Source: Boswellia sacra
Lineage: Eukaryota > Streptophyta > Magnoliopsida > Sapindales > Burseraceae
Direction: 5' to 3'
Length of the DNA: 64,000 nucleotides
Assembly (NCBI GenBank): GCA_013180625.2
Contig: SNVD02004302.1
Span: forward strand, 1 to 64,000
The translations under genes were made by a program, and so were the position numbers. This document shows, one piece after another, positions 45,583 to 57,042 of the stretch; within the stretch, counting starts at the first letter, position 1, and each line of letters begins with the position of its first letter. Under the pieces are notes generated by a model. That model made no database searches, was not told the DNA's origin, and worked only from the letters and a program-made list of their open reading frames with translations.

Positions 45583-48311
45583 TAAACGCAATCAAATTTG
45601 ACTTCTAATTGAAATTAGGTCAAAATATAAAGAGATTTTTAATTTGTCTACTTTGAAGCCGGGCAACAAGTAATTTTTGTTTTCGAGAGAGATTGGATTT
45701 TTTTTTTTTTAAATTGAATTGCTAAGGCAAATTCACTCTCGTCTCGGGCTACACTAATTTCTTTGAGACGCACACATGCACAACTTTAACGAAAGGCTTG
45801 TTTGATACGAAGAGTTCATTGGACGTGGGAAGAAAAGGAGACCCCGCAAGCGCTGAAATTTAAAGGTAGAATTTTTTTTTCTTTTTTTTTTTTTTGGTTA
45901 AACGTCCAGAGCATGTCTGACTTTAAAAAATTAACGTACGATCTTGACTTGCATTCATGAACGTTTCATCAAGCCGTGCCATTAATTGCCAACGAAATTT
46001 TATTAATTATTTCTACTTCAAGTCTTCAACTGGCCGAACGCCTACCTAATAGCACCCAATGGCAAGGGCAAGCCGACACTTATCAGCATAATCGAACATT
46101 ACGAGTCAAAGATACCCCTGCGCAATGTACAAGTCCATCCAGGTCGGCCCTCTTTGTCCAAGCAGGATTTTTATATGGCGCATATTAATGACCGAGTATA
46201 TTAAGTAATAATATTGTTATAATTTATGCGCAAGGCAAGATTAGTACTACAAGTTTCCATTAAATTATTAATACACGTTTCAAAACCAAAATCTATAGAA
46301 AGTTAAATCTATGAATATAATTAATATTTGACAATGTTATCAACAATAAGAGTAATTATGTGCATTGATTGATGAATAAACTTCCATTAAATAGATAAAA
46401 GAGTCCGACCTTTAACGATTTTAGTCATTGGATGTGTTTGAGATTTGCTATGCTATGAAAATTGTTATAACAAGGTGTTATAGGAAGAATTAATTGTTAG
46501 TTGTGCTGTCTCAAAAAATTTAGGGTATTTGATAAAATAGTTTTTTAAAATTATTATGTTGTCCAAAAGTTATGGTTATGCATTTGATAAATTTTATTTT
46601 AAAATTAATTTTTAAGTAAAAATGCAAAAATATAGAAAAAAATTATAAAAATTAACTGTAAATTTACATTATTAAAAATAAATAATAAATTATTATTAAA
46701 ATAATTTCTAAATAAATATATATTTATTAATTTATTATTTAAAATAATAAAATTAAAAAAAATTAAAATGTCTTATTAGATGTTAGCTGTTGCCAACGCT
46801 AATCGCCATAGAGGTGGCGTCTACAACAGTGCGATCACCTCTAGATACACTGTCTCTAGCACTGTTCGAATCTGTTGATATATCTGCTGTTAAGGCCACA
46901 ATCTTAGATCTCCATCGTAGGCAGCCTGAAGGCGAGATACTGACAGATTTAGACAGTGCAGGTGACAATGAGTCTGGAGGTGGTGTCGATGTCATTGATT
47001 GTTGCCTCTACAGATGCCAATGGTCGGCAATAACTGACGTCTAGAGACTACAACAGCTAAGGTATGGCAAATTTTTTTATTTTTTTAGAAAATTTATTTA
47101 AAAAAAATTATTTGAAAATTTATTTAGATAAATACTTTAAAATTTTAATAAATAAGGGTATTTTTGGATTTGTAACATTTTATGAGGATAATTTTGGTAT
47201 TTTGATTGATTCCAATTTTAGCTTTTGAAAATCTGATTTTTAAAAGTTGCCAGATTTTTAAAAGTTGCATTTTCCCTTCTTTTGCAATCCAATACAAAAA
47301 AAAAAAAAAAACTCTAAGTAATAGCTTCCTGAACAATTAGTTTTTAAAGTATTTATTAAATATCAAAATAGTTGTATCTAATAGCACAATCTAAAAATTA
47401 TCGTGCAACAACGGGGCCAAACACACACGTTATACAAAAATTTAAGAAATTTATTTCAATTGCACAAAATAAAGGCTAAATGACAAATCAAATCAATATA
47501 TGCGAATCAAATTCTTTCTCAAACTTGCTTCCATCAATTTATTATTTTTCTTTCCAGTTAAATTCATATGAATGATGATGAAACAATTTAATTAAGGAGT
47601 GCTTGAAAACTTGAAACAAGAGAAATTGAAAAAACAATATAACGGAGAAACTCCCTAAAGGAGGAAAAATGATAAAAAAAAAAATCATGCATGCTGATAA
47701 CTCATTATTATAGGCTAAATTTTTTTTTTTGGGATTAATATTTCATGCATGCTGATAACTCATTATTATGGGCTATATTTTTTTTGGGATTAATATTAAA
47801 AAGAGAAAGTAAATAATTAGAATTCTAATAAAACAACATTTTAATTATAAGAACATAAATAATTAAATTCTGATCATTAATCACATAAGCGTCAGATGAC
47901 CAATTTGATATTATGGGTAGAATTTACCCAAAAGCGAAAGGCCTGCAAAAGTGTAACTAACCTTTTTATTTAGGTCATATGGGGTTTGATACTACAGTAG
48001 CCTTTCATCATCTACGATCATTAATTATGCTGTCTCAGCAGAATTGTTTTGATCCTGGTGTTGCAGAACCAATTTGATATTTGTCCTGTTAAGCAAGATC
48101 CAAATCGAAACCTGGATCATCATAGTTGGTTGCTCTCCCTACTAGAATCACGATGAATATTAAATTCCTCGTTTTTATCAATAAACAACTATAATTCAAT
48201 TTCTCGTGATCTAAGTCAAACAAGTTGTGCTTATACTATACATCTCCTTTGCTTCACCAGAAGTAATTGTTGAAACCTTACCAAAATTAAATGCAAACTA
48301 TGCACACACAT

Positions 48312-48314
<3 letters not shown>
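45583..48314. other. intergenic and P450 upstream region
   Basis: No gene recognised. It is AT-rich with T homopolymers (45701-45711, 45878-45895). A tandem repeat of 58 and 55 bp (47685-47742, 47743-47797; TCATGCATGCTGATAACTC) is present. A possible MITE occupies about 46435-47430. The last 300 bases are the likely promoter of the P450; I see no certain TATA box. Confidence 0.5.
46435..47430. mobile_element. possible MITE with a bounded GC-richer core
   Basis: The outer ends GGATGTGTTTGAGATTTGC and, inverted from about 47425, GTGTGTTTGGCCCCGTTG are similar only in part. Inside, a GC-richer block is bounded by a perfect inverted repeat TTAGCTGTTG (46783-46792) and CAACAGCTAA (47051-47060). 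Short ORFs on both strands of the block show no known motif. Target duplication not identified. Confidence 0.3.

Positions 48315-48364
<50 letters not shown>
48315..48364 (+). repeat. (CT)25 microsatellite in the P450 leader
   Basis: Exactly 25 CT units, ending 49 bases before the P450 start codon. Pyrimidine tracts of this kind are common in plant 5' leaders and core promoters. Confidence 0.95.
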
Positions 48365-48365
<1 letters not shown>

Positions 48366-48413
48366 AAAAATACGTTCTTCGAGTTTCTATACACAAAAGA
48401 TCAAAGAAGAGCA

Positions 48414-50254
48414 ATGTGGCCTTTTAGTTTTCTTGTCTTCTTTGTCATCATATCAACCTGGACCTTTCTCCTCCGCCGGAGAAAGTCTAGACCCAACCGG
48501 CCACTGCCACCAGGGCCACCAGGATGGCCTATATTTGGCAACATGTTCGAGCTTGGACCGATGCCACACCGTACCTTAGCTGATCTTAGACACAAGTATG
48601 GTGACATTATTTGGCTGAAATTCGGTGCCATGAACACCATGGCAGTTCTCTCAACCAAAGCGGCCACAGATTTCTTCAAGAATCATGACGTCTCCTTCGC
48701 CGAACGTTGCATAACCGAAACCATGCGCGCTCACGACTATGACAAAAGTTCATTAGCTCTCGCACCATATGGCTCGTTTTGGCGCCTATTAAGACGTCTA
48801 GTTACAGTAGAAATGCTCGTCAACAAACGCATCAATGAATCATCGTCAATCCGTAGAAAATGTGTTAACGACCTGATACTATGGATCGAGAAGGAGGCGG
48901 CTCAAACAAATGGAGAACTGCGTCGTGGTATTCACGTGGCACGTTTCGTATTCCTATCAACGTTTAACTTGCTAGGAAACCTAATGCTGTCGCGTGATTT
49001 GTTGGACCCAGATTCAAAGGATGGGCAAGAGTTTTTTACGGCAATGATGGGGCTGATGGAGTGGTCTGGGCATCCGAATATGGCAGATTTTTTTCCGTGG
49101 CTGCGGAGGCTTGATCCTCAAGGATTACGGAGAAAGATGGAAAGGGATCTTGGTAAGGCCATAGAGATCGCTTCTAAGTTTGTTAGTGAGAGAGTGGAAG
49201 AGAATAAGGGGAGAGTTGAGAAGAGTAAAGATTTCTTGGATGTGTTGCTTGAGTTTGAAGGTAATGGAAAGGATGAGCCAGCAAAAATTTCTCATCGGGA
49301 TCTCAACATTTTTATACTCGTAAGTATAAATAAAAGTTTTATTATAAGCTTGGGTTTATTGGCGCGCATAAAGTTATCTGGAGTGATCTGGGCAATTTTA
49401 GATTAATAATGGGTTTTCATTAGTATGCTCTTAATTAGAAGTTTAGTTACTTGTTGATATTTTGGTTTTCCAAAATGGTATGAGCTAGCTAGAAGTGATT
49501 TGAATGGACAAGTACAGGCTTGAATATGACGCTTTATATCTCATAAAAGAATCTAAGAGCAAAAATCTTGTAGTAATCTAAACTGCTGGATTAATTAGTT
49601 CAAATCGGCGATATATTCATGGTATAATTTGCATTTAATCTGCAGGAAATATTTTTGGCCGGTTCAGAAACAACAAGTAGCACCATTGAATGGGCGCTGA
49701 CGCAGCTCCTATGCAATCCTGAGTCATTGAACAAGGCCAAAGCTGAGATTGCTCGGGTGGTTGGACCAAACAGAATGGTCGAAGAGAGTGACATTGACGA
49801 TCTTCCATACTTGCAGGCTGTGGTCAAAGAAACTCTGCGCTTACATCCTCCAATTCCATTCCTAGTTCCCCGAAGGGCAATGAAAGACACCAATTTCGAT
49901 GGGTATCACATACCCAAAAACACACAAGTTCTAATAAATGTTTGGGCAATTGGAAGAGACCCAGATGTGTGGGATGATCCTTGGTCATTTAAGCCTGAGA
50001 GATTTCTAGGCTCTAAAATTGATTACAAGGGGCAAAATTATGAATTGATTCCATTCGGGGCAGGGCGAAGAATGTGTGCAGGTGTGCCACTAGCTCACCG
50101 AGTGCTGCACCTCATTTTAGGCTCACTGGTCCACGAATTTGATTGGGAACTTGGTGGCAATATAAGTAAGGAGACCATGGATATGAAGGATAGGTTGGGT
50201 ATAACTATGCGGAAGGAAGAGCCATTATTTGCCCTGCCTAAAAGGTGTAAATGA
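48414..50254 (+). CDS. CYP76A-like: cytochrome P450, CYP76A-like, two exons, 504 aa
   Basis: Exons 48414-49319 and 49646-50254 join in phase 0, giving 504 residues, a normal P450 length. The N-terminal membrane anchor (residues 3-20) is followed by an Arg-rich stop and the hinge PPGPPG (32-37). Then come the C-helix WRLLR (123-127), the I-helix AGSETTS (307-313, with the intron just before it), ExxR (ETLR, 364-367), PERF (419-422) and the haem loop FGAGRRMCAG with Cys446. Residues such as FGNMFELG, APYGSFWR and DFLDVLLEFEGNGKDEPAK are those of CYP76A proteins. Such enzymes are ER-bound, take electrons from P450 reductase and oxidise terpenoid or fatty substrates; CYP76A26 is an iridoid oxidase. 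The substrate here is not predictable. No defect seen. Confidence 0.95.
49320..49645 (+). other. P450 intron, 326 bp, phase 0
   Basis: CTC/GTAAGTATAA donor and AATCTGCAG/GAAATA acceptor. The position, immediately before the I-helix oxygen-binding motif, is the conserved single intron of many CYP71-clan genes. Confidence 0.93.
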
Positions 50255-52007
50255 ACACGAAAGTTATAGTGATTATGTATTAGACATTTATTGTTTGTCT
50301 TTGTTTATATTATACGTCAAGTTGTCTTTTAATATTTTATTATGATTAATAGTTTTATAATGGAATCCCTTATCAGTTAAATAAATATTTAATAATAATA
50401 ATTAAAAAAAAACTCCAGTTGAGAGGTGTGAATATCGTTTTTAGATCAAATAATATAATTTTAAAAGCTAGTTTTTCTTGGAATTATTAATAATAATAAT
50501 TTTTTATTTGGATATAACAATCGAAATTATGCTTTCTCCGTTCAAGTGATAGCAGGGCCAGACTTGGCCATGCACTAACTTATCATCTGTGCCGGCTGGC
50601 AGCTGCGTGGGCCCCAAATGCCACTGTAAGAAGGGGAAATATCCTAGACCCCCTTTATAAGTCAAAACATTCTTGATTTTTCGGAAATAGGCATGAATCC
50701 TCAGCCGTTAGTCTCTGCTGTGCGAAACCGTCAAATCTCTTTATCAATAACTACAATTACCTATTTACCCTTCCCATCTTGCTCTCCTTGTCTCTTCTTA
50801 ATATCTATTTTATATTCTCTTTCTTCAATTATGCAATCCCAATCGTAAATTCAAAACCCACTTGCAAATCAAACACTGTAGAACCCCATAAGAAATCAAA
50901 ATTTCAACTCCATCTCAACTTCCTCCGTAATCGTACTAGTAATATCCAGTAATATAAACAAGCAAAAACTCTTAACTTTCTTGGGACTATTGCACTGACA
51001 ATCACCGTCCAACCATCAGTCCCTGTTGCGGACTAGACAAAGATAAATGTTGGCTGCCAATCTCTTAGTTTCAAAGTTTTTTGCCACCGTTGATTTTTTG
51101 CAACAAACTTTTTGTTGTTAAAAGTCTTTTACAAAATTTAACAACGTGGGAAATATCCCACAAAAAAATTTAAGGCATGTATGTTTGTGTTTTTAGAAAG
51201 TTATTTTCTAAAAGTGTATAATTATTAATGTATTTAAATAAATATCACTCTTATATTATTTTTAAAAATTTAAAATTTAAAATTAGTTACATTTTTTTAA
51301 TTTTAAAAATAAAAATTCAAAACATACAAACAAACAGAACCTAATTTTTTGTGTTATAATTTTTGTCACAATAATGCTTTTATAAATTATTTTATTTAAT
51401 TATCTCATATTTTTTGTAACAGAAAATATTTTACAAAAAATGATCTATTCTGACAAAATTGTCGTCTAGACAGTTTTCTTTTCATTATTAAAAAGCTATA
51501 CATATTTGACACTTAATTTTGACAATTTAAAAATGTCAAAAAACTGTGACACATTGAATTTCCTTAAAAAAAGGGTAAAATATTATTGTCACTTTTAAAA
51601 GAATAGTCAAAATTATTTGACAAAATTTTGTAAGCGTCAAGTACTTCTGATATATTTTTTTGCCCACGCTTCAAATGAAGATTACAAAACTCTATTTAAT
51701 AAACATTTGAAATCCGAACTTTCTCTTTTCTAGGTCTTTCTTTGTTTCTCTTTCTTTTGCACTCTCACTTTTAGTTTCTTTCAATTCTTCATGGAGTCTT
51801 CCTCCAAGTCGTTAATCTAGTCGCCAATTGCCAACATGAAGCCTTCCTTGTGCCTTCTCTAGGCTCGTCAGTTACAGTTACTCAGAGAACAAAAGTTGGG
51901 GAAGAAGCAAACGCAAGCCACAAACTTCATTAATCACCAATCACCGTCGCTTTTCTTCTCTTTTTGTCTAACCCAAACCAAGATTGTGCTCCAAATAAAC
52001 CCATACC
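50255..52007. other. P450 downstream region and AT-rich intergenic DNA
   Basis: A possible polyadenylation signal AATAAA is at 50380-50385, about 125 bases after the stop. A short Tourist-like MITE is at 51174-51341. No gene is recognised; 50560-51000 has CT-rich stretches and a GC-richer block (CTGGCAGCTGCGTGGGCCCC), without an open frame of note. Confidence 0.5.
51174..51341. mobile_element. Tourist-like (PIF/Harbinger) MITE, 168 bp
   Basis: The ends are GGCATGTATGTTTGTGTTTT and, inverted, GGTTCTGTTTGTTTGTATG, imperfect inverted repeats. It is flanked by TAA on both sides (51171-51173, 51342-51344), the 3-bp target duplication of PIF/Harbinger elements. The interior is AT-rich. Confidence 0.55.
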
Positions 52008-52206
52008 AAGAAAGCCATTGAGAAGGAAACATGGACAGAGCCATAATCTACGCCGAGAATGCCATGAAAAGTGAATCGAGCAGATGAATTATCTGTGGCT
52101 TGCTTCTTGGCTCAACACTATTGTTGCTCAGCTCGATATTCAGGCCAAAATGACCACGATTAACATGTCCATGGCTAACATCATGAAATCTCTTGAATCG
52201 TCTCTC
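52008..52206 (+). pseudogene. CHMP1/VPS46 (ESCRT-III) gene fragment, frameshifted
   Basis: The plus strand translates in pieces as [37 protein letters not shown] and [20 protein letters not shown]. This follows in order the N-terminal helices of CHMP1 proteins (KKAIEKGNMD, RIYAENA, QMNYLRL, TQAKMTTI). A one-base loss after KKAIEK, and another frame change near the TGA at 52084-52086, break it. The homology stops abruptly at both ends: no start and no C-terminal half. CHMP1 acts in multivesicular-body sorting at endosomes. This is a dead fragment, perhaps carried here by a mobile element. Confidence 0.85.
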
Positions 52207-52348
52207 ATTTTTAGAGTTTCATTTAGATAATGGGTCCTATTATTTAGGAAATGGTTTGATGATTTTGATTTAGTGACTTCATGTTAGGGAGTCTAGGAGT
52301 TAGTTTTCCTATTTTTCTCTTATATGTTAGTGGTAGTTCAGTGGTCAG
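52207..52348 (+). repeat. older copia LTR relic, left part
   Basis: It reads straight on into 57271-57460 if the copia element and its target duplication are removed. The joined stretch has an LTR-like layout (TTAGTTTTCCTATTTTTCTC, AATGCTATTATAGATTG, GAATAAAATAT) and is followed at 57461 by TGGTATTAGAG, close to the Met primer site. The LTR start is not located. Confidence 0.4.
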
Positions 52349-52550
52349 TGTTGAAATTAGATGTTTCTGGATTTGATTGAGAGCAAAATTGATTCACAAC
52401 TTCCTCGTTCCTTTCTGTTTCTTCTTATTCACTTAACTGTTTTACAAGACTGTTATCATATATAATTAGCAAACTTAACAACATTTGAAGCAATTGACTA
52501 AATTGTCTCTAATATGCTGATTTACAAAACTACCCTTAGTATTGTTAACA
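52349..52550 (-). repeat. copia 3' LTR, 202 bp
   Basis: It starts TGTTGAAATTAGATG and ends AGTATTGTTAACA (plus strand). On the minus strand it is preceded by GGCTGCACTTGAGGGAGAC, the probable polypurine tract (52551-52569). Confidence 0.95.
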
Positions 52551-52943
52551 GTCTCCCTCAAGTGCAGCCAGGCTTTCCGCTAGGCATCTTAGCTAACTTG
52601 TATCAAACTTGCTTCAGCCTTTAAACTTGCTTGAATTCATATCTTTATTCCAAGTCTACAAATTCTTCGGTAGAAATGTTTAGGTTTTTCTGAAGGAATT
52701 CAAATCTTGCTCCAGTTAGAGGTTTTGTAAGAATGTCAACATTTTAAAATTCTGTAGATACATGCTGCTTTTTAACTTTTCTTCCAGCACCTTTTCTCTA
52801 AGGAAATGTACATCAATTTTAACATGCTTTGTTCTACCATGGAACACCGGATTTGAAGCCAAAGACTCTGCTCCTTTTTTGTCACGGAACATGATTGGAA
52901 TGTCACTTAGTTTGATCCCAATTTCAGATAGCAAACTTTGTAA

Positions 52944-53300
52944 CTAGATTACTTCAGTTGCTGCAAGACACATGGCTCTGTATTCTGACTCAGTGGAAGA
53001 CCTTGCTACCACTTTTTGCTTCTTTGAACACCAGTATATTAGATTGTTTCCAAGATACACACAGCACCCTGAAGTAGATTTTCTGTCATCCACGGAACTT
53101 GCCCAGTCTGCATCACTGTAAGCTCTTAGTGTGAATGAGTGCATTTGTCTGAAAATTAAGCCATAATAAGGAGTGCCCTTGATGTATCTGAGTAGCCTTT
53201 TGCAAGCTTGCAAATGTTTGATTGTAGGACAATGCAAGAATTGGCTTAGTTTGTTTACTGCATATGAGATGTCAGGCCTGGTCATTAACAGATATTGCAA
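52944..53300 (-). pseudogene. copia RNase H region
   Basis: The frame shows LLMTRPDISYAVNKLSQF, then the RNase H motifs YSDADWASSVDDRKSTSG, YWCSKKQKVVARSSTESEY and MCLAATEVI. The catalytic Asp and Glu are present. The last part of the domain (about 52716-52934) goes on after a stop at 52944-52946 with ELGIKLSDIP-like and KHVKIDVHFLREKV motifs, the normal end of copia pol. Confidence 0.9.
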
Positions 53301-53531
53301 GGCACCAATTGTACTTCTGTATAGACTAGGCTACTCAAATTCTGCACTATCCTTTAATGACAGCTTCGAATTTGCTTCCATAGGTGACTGAATTGCCTTT
53401 GACTCTAGCATGTTGCATCTTTTCAGAAGATCAATTGCATACTTCCTTTGTGTGAGTAACATGCAATTCTTAGATCTTTTAACTTCAAATCCAAAAAAAT
53501 AACTGACAGAGCCAAGTGTTTTGAGTGCAAA

Positions 53532-54038
53532 CTATTGATTCAAATCTGATATAACTTTCTTAATTTGGGCATCATCACTGCCAGTAATCAAGATATCATC
53601 AACATACACTAACAGTAATGTAATTGTGCTGACAATCCTAAAAATAAACAGACTAGTGTCTGAAATTGATGATTGAAACCCCCACTGAAGTAGAGCACTC
53701 TTGAGCTTGTCAAACCAAGCTCTAGGTGCCTGCTTCAATCCATACAAGGACTTATGGAGATGACAAACAAATGTAGGATGAGAAGCATCTACAAATCCTT
53801 CAAGTTGAGTCATATAAACAGTTTCTTGAAGTTCTCCATGAAGAAAGGCATTGTTGACATCTATTTGCTGTATATCCCAATTCAAAGTAACAGCTAATGA
53901 GAAAATAACTCTGATGGTAGAAGGCTTAATGACAGGACTGAAAGTATCAAAATAATCAAGTCCTGGAGTTTGTTGAAAACCCTTAGCTACCAACCTGGCT
54001 GTATACCTTTGTATTGTGTCATCAGAATTATATTTCAC
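53532..54038 (-). pseudogene. copia reverse transcriptase core
   Basis: The frame reads TARLVAKGFQQTPGLDYFDT, QQIDVNNAFLHGEL (first Asp), [18 protein letters not shown] and VYVDDILITGSD (catalytic YVDD). It is broken upstream near 54030-54045 by a frameshift and downstream by a stop, TAA at 53532-53534, before the thumb region. The region 53301-53531 continues the RT in the same frame with several stops. Confidence 0.93.
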
Positions 54039-55603
54039 TCCAAAAATCCACTTGTAGATCTACCACTTTCATATCTTTAGATGGTGGAACCAGTGACCAG
54101 GTTTGGTTAGTCTGTAAAGCATGAAATTCAGCTTGCATAGCAGCATACCATTTTGGATTTGTTAAAGCTTGTTGAACAGTAGGTGGCTCAAGTGAAGTAG
54201 GGACAGATTTATCAGTGTTATAGACATAGGATTTAGGCTTAAAGACACCAACCTTGGAACTAGTGACCATAGGATGAGTATTGGAAGTAGGTAGTGAAGC
54301 TGATTTAGATGCCAACTTAGACACAGTAGAGGGAACTTCTATAGGTAAAATTGAATTTGATATTTCAGGAGAATGTGAAACACCAGATAATTCTGGAACC
54401 TGACTGGAAGAACCAAAACCAGTTGAGCCAGTAAATGGGAAAGAATGAGAAGCAGAACTGTGAACTGTTTGTTGAGAGGGAAGTATCCAAGGTCCTGATA
54501 TGAGTTCAGAATTTAAAGGAGATGTTGAGTGAAGAAATGAGCCTGTCTTAAATGGAAACACATGTTCATTAAATATACACTTTGAGCAATATAGATTCTG
54601 CCAGAGGAGTGAAGACAGAGATAACCTTTATGAGCTGAACTATAGCCAACAAAAACACATGTAGATGTATGAAATGAAAATTTATGAGGCTGATATGGTC
54701 TTAGATTAGGATAACAAGCACATCTGAACACTTTAAACAATTTATAGTCAGGAGAAACATGAAACAGAACAGAAAATGGAGACTTAGACTTTAAAGAGAC
54801 TGATGGTAGTCTATTTATAAGAAAGACTACAGTGTGAAAAGCAAACCACCAGAATGACAGAGGTAGGGAAGCTTGAGCCAGCAGTGTAAGGCCAGTGTTT
54901 ACAATATGTCTATGTCTCCTTTCCACAACTCTATTTTGTTGATGAGTACGTGGACATGGATGTCTGAACATAATTCCAAGCTCTTTGAGGTAAGAATCAA
55001 GTGGTCTATATTCACCACTCCAGTCTGACTGAAGACACTTCATTTTGGTATTAAATTGTCTTTCAACTTGTACTAGAAACTGCGTAAAGATATTAACACT
55101 TTAGCTTTAGATTTGAGAGGGTATATCCAAGTGTATCTGCTGAAATCATCCACAAAACTCACATAATAAGAGTAACCTTCAACTGATTTTATTGCAGAAG
55201 GACCCCAAAGGTCTGAATACACAACATCCAGTGGATTAGCTGCCCTCGATCTTGAACTAGGATAGGTATCATGACACTGCTTACCAAATTTACAAGATTC
55301 ACAAAAGCACTCAATTTTATTTATACACTTGAACAACTGAGTAGTTGAGGACAATTTTTTCATTACTTGAAAATGTGGATGACCTAACCTCCTATGCCAA
55401 AGCACTTGATCATTAACAGTTGACAAAGTAGAATCAACTGAGTTGACATTATTTATTAAAGAGGAAAACAAAGAAGTAGGAGTTGACAGTTTGTTTGCTG
55501 TAGCATAGCATGAACTTGGACTTGAATCTGTTGAGATTTGATATAGTCCATTACTGAGGTATCCTTCCAGCAAAATCTGTCTGGTATCCTTGTCCTTAAT
55601 CAA
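54028..55603 (-). pseudogene. copia integrase and linker
   Basis: From 55603 the frame holds QVLWHRRLGHPHFQV and CESCKFGKQCH (HHCC domain), then YSDLWGPSA, SFVDDFSRYTWIYPL. A frameshift near 55060 leads to QSDWSGEYRPL, HQQNRVVERRHRHIVNTGL, SLPLSFWWFAFHTVVFLINR and KVFRCACYPNLRPYQPHKF. A second near 54550 leads to the Ser/Pro-rich linker and ALTNPKWYAAMQAEFHALQ, the start of RT. The catalytic triad can be followed through the breaks. Confidence 0.9.
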
Positions 55604-55735
55604 GCAACCATGACCATGAAATTCAACAATTATATTGTTATCTCTAACAAGTTAAGAAACAATAAGTAGACTCTTAGTGATTGCAGGAACAACTAAAATT
55701 TTGTGAAGTCTAAAGCATGCTGAGGAATTAGAAGA

Positions 55736-55918
55736 CTATAAATAACCAGAACCAATATAAGTGATGGATAAAGAGGTACCATTAGCAACTTGTACTGTCT
55801 CAGATCCTGTGTATTTGCCTGCTGATGCAAGTTTGCTCATGTCTGAGGTTATATGATCAGTGGCACCTGTGTCTAGATACCAAGCAGGATCTTGCACAAC
55901 TGATGGAGAAGCAATCAA
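55736..55918 (-). pseudogene. copia aspartic protease part
   Basis: DPAWYLDTGATDHITSDMSK carries the D-T-G active site, followed by VANGTSLSITYIGSG. It is in frame with gag upstream and with the integrase downstream but separated by stops. Confidence 0.88.
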
Positions 55919-55960
55919 TGCTTGGGATGGTTGTGAAGTTTGGGATGCTGGTTTTGATGA

Positions 55961-57019
55961 TTAGTTGACATTAAGAGCTTGAGAAGGCTGAGTTGCTGGA
56001 GGTCCTTGGTAGTTTATATCAAATCTCTGATAACATTTCACTACAGTGTGGCCTGTTTTTCCACAAAGTTGACAAACAGGTCTAGCTACATTGGAGTTGC
56101 TTGAACCTCTGCCATTGAACTTGTATCTTCCTCGACCCCTGAAACTTTGATTAAAAGATTGTCTAGAGCTATTAGAATACTGAGAATTATGACCAGCAAA
56201 TGTATTTGTTCCAAATTGAGGTTGCCTAGCAGCTACATTAACACTATGATCTAGGCTTAGATTTTGTGATGAATTAAATTTTTCCAGTCTCATCTCATAA
56301 CTTTGAAGTTGATACTGTGCTTCTTCTAAAGTTATAGTACCAGATCTTGAAGTAAGATTAACAACAATAGCATCATATTCTGGTCCAAGGCCATTAAGAA
56401 CATAGAAAAGTAAATCCAGATCTGTAACCTCATGTCCAATAGCAATCAGAGTGTTAGCAATGTCTTTCAATTTTGATATGTACTCAGATATAGACATAAA
56501 TTCATTTCTAGTATTCTGAAGTTGATGCTTTAAATGCAGAGATCTAGCCTTAGATTCAGTATAGAAAAATTTTTCAAGAACATTCCAAACCTCCATTGCT
56601 GATGTGCATCGAACTACATTGCTGTACATAGACTCTGAGATTGATGACAGTAGCCAGCTAAGAACAAACTGATCGATTCTCTTCCAATTGAAGAATTCAG
56701 AGTTGATTTGAGTTGAAATTTCATCTAGATTTTGAGAGGAACGAACTGAGATCAATCTTGCTGGACATGATTTCTCTCCTGTGATGTAACCTTCAAGATT
56801 GAAAGCTCTCAGTGTAGCAAGGATCTGAGTGCGCCAGAATCCATAATTTGTTCTCTGAAGTTTGATCGAAGAGCTTGGAAGCACTGTCGGCAGGATTGAA
56901 GATAAAGAACTTGTTGAATTTTGATAACCTGACGAATTCATCACTGGATTTTCAACTCCAGGATCAATTCTAGTATTTGATTGAAGATGTCCGAAAGAAT
57001 TTGGTAGAAAATCTCCCAT
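55961..57019 (-). pseudogene. copia gag, UBN2 type, with CCHC knuckle
   Basis: The Met at 57019 lies just inside the primer site and starts 352 open codons. The sequence YGFWRTQILATLRAFNLEGYI and VLEKFFYTESKARSLHLKHQL, then YISKLKDIANTLIAIG and VLNGLGPEYDAIVVNL, is the UBN2 gag-like region. A Gly/Arg-rich RGRGRYKFNGRG leads to the knuckle CQLCGKTGHTVVKC. This part is complete; only the junction to protease has a stop (55961-55963). Confidence 0.92.
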
Positions 57020-57030
57020 TGGATCTTAGT

Positions 57031-57042
57031 GCTCTGATACCA
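57031..57042 (-). other. primer-binding site for initiator Met tRNA
   Basis: The minus strand reads TGGTATCAGAGC directly next to the LTR at 57043. Confidence 0.95.

Noticed and set aside
46790..47044. 84-codon plus frame and 70-codon minus frame in the same block
   Set aside because: Both strands are open because the block is GC-richer and short; no motif, so not called as genes.
48401..48679. 92-codon minus-strand frame at the P450 start
   Set aside because: Antisense shadow of the first P450 exon; no family motif.
49600..49893. 97-codon minus-strand frame in P450 exon 2
   Set aside because: Antisense shadow of the conserved I- to K-helix coding sequence.
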